From Manis javanica (Eukaryota > Chordata > Mammalia > Pholidota > Manidae), in contig NC_133161.1 of the NCBI RefSeq assembly GCF_040802235.1, forward strand, positions 148,977,121-149,041,120: a stretch of 64,000 nt of DNA. Reading direction: 5' to 3'. Within the stretch, counting starts at the first letter, position 1, and each line of letters opens with the position of its first letter. The notes under the pieces were generated by a model, which saw only the letters and a list, made by a program, of their open reading frames with translations, ran no database searches and was not told the DNA's origin. Below are positions 63,991-64,000 of the stretch, one piece after another. A program made the translations under genes and the position numbers.

Positions 63991-64000
63991 GGGCCTGGGC

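Larger units (their letters stand above)
62346..64000. other. intergenic flank upstream of TTC12
   Basis: No gene is supported. It contains an antisense L2-like stretch (about 62390-62690), an LTR-like interspersed repeat (about 62795-63240), AT-rich sequence (63240-63500) and another L2-like stretch (about 63600-63990). Confidence 0.6.

Noticed and set aside
1-64000. CRISPR arrays, prokaryotic defence or toxin-antitoxin systems, tRNA and rRNA genes
   Set aside because: Nothing of the kind is visible, and the window is clearly vertebrate nuclear DNA.

Overview
This is a piece of a placental mammal's nuclear genome. Its genes are split into short exons with GT/AG introns, there is a CpG-island promoter, and the repeats are typical of placental mammals (MIR, L2, CR1/L3, L1, MER5-type DNA transposon, MaLR-type LTRs, a gammaretrovirus-like ERV). 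The gene content is the conserved DRD2–ANKK1–TTC12 block (human 11q23), seen with DRD2 on the + strand and the other two on the - strand. I see no Alu, B1, SINEC, Bov-tA/CHR, equine ERE or AfroSINE copy, so the order is not resolved; a SINE-poor laurasiatherian (for example a bat or pangolin) would fit, but this is a guess.

Layout. (1) 1-5,395: the 3' part of DRD2, with the 87-bp exon that distinguishes the D2-long isoform (781-867), the penultimate coding exon (2319-2646), the last coding exon (4204-4397) and a 3' UTR of about 1 kb ending at an AATAAA (5373-5378). (2) 5.4-10.5 kb: decayed ANKK1 on the - strand. Exons matching human kinase exons 2, 3 and 4 can still be recognised (10225-10477, 8971-9120, about 8675-8745). 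They carry a 1-nt deletion, an in-frame stop, loss of the DFG aspartate and an internal deletion, and no ankyrin-repeat exon is recognisable, so ANKK1 is a pseudogene here. (3) 10.5-28 kb: intergenic, mostly old repeats, including two related 325-340-bp TG...CA elements in opposite orientation (a large inverted repeat). (4) 28,085-61.95 kb: complete TTC12 on the - strand. I could chain 21 coding exons, all in phase, into a 705-codon reading frame (the same length as human TTC12), with a non-coding first exon inside a CpG island at about 61.3-62.3 kb. (5) 62.4-64 kb: intergenic flank with L2 and LTR-like repeats.

TTC12 is a cytoplasmic TPR/armadillo-type protein needed for axonemal dynein-arm assembly. 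Its CpG island holds a palindromic RFX X-box, as expected for a cilia gene. DRD2 is the dopamine D2 receptor. No prokaryotic-type system, CRISPR array, tRNA or rRNA was found. The most noteworthy observations are the ANKK1 loss, the X-box, an inverted repeat bracketing TTC12 exons 19-20, the paired inverted LTR-like elements, and an antisense gammaretroviral env/3' LTR in TTC12 intron 18.
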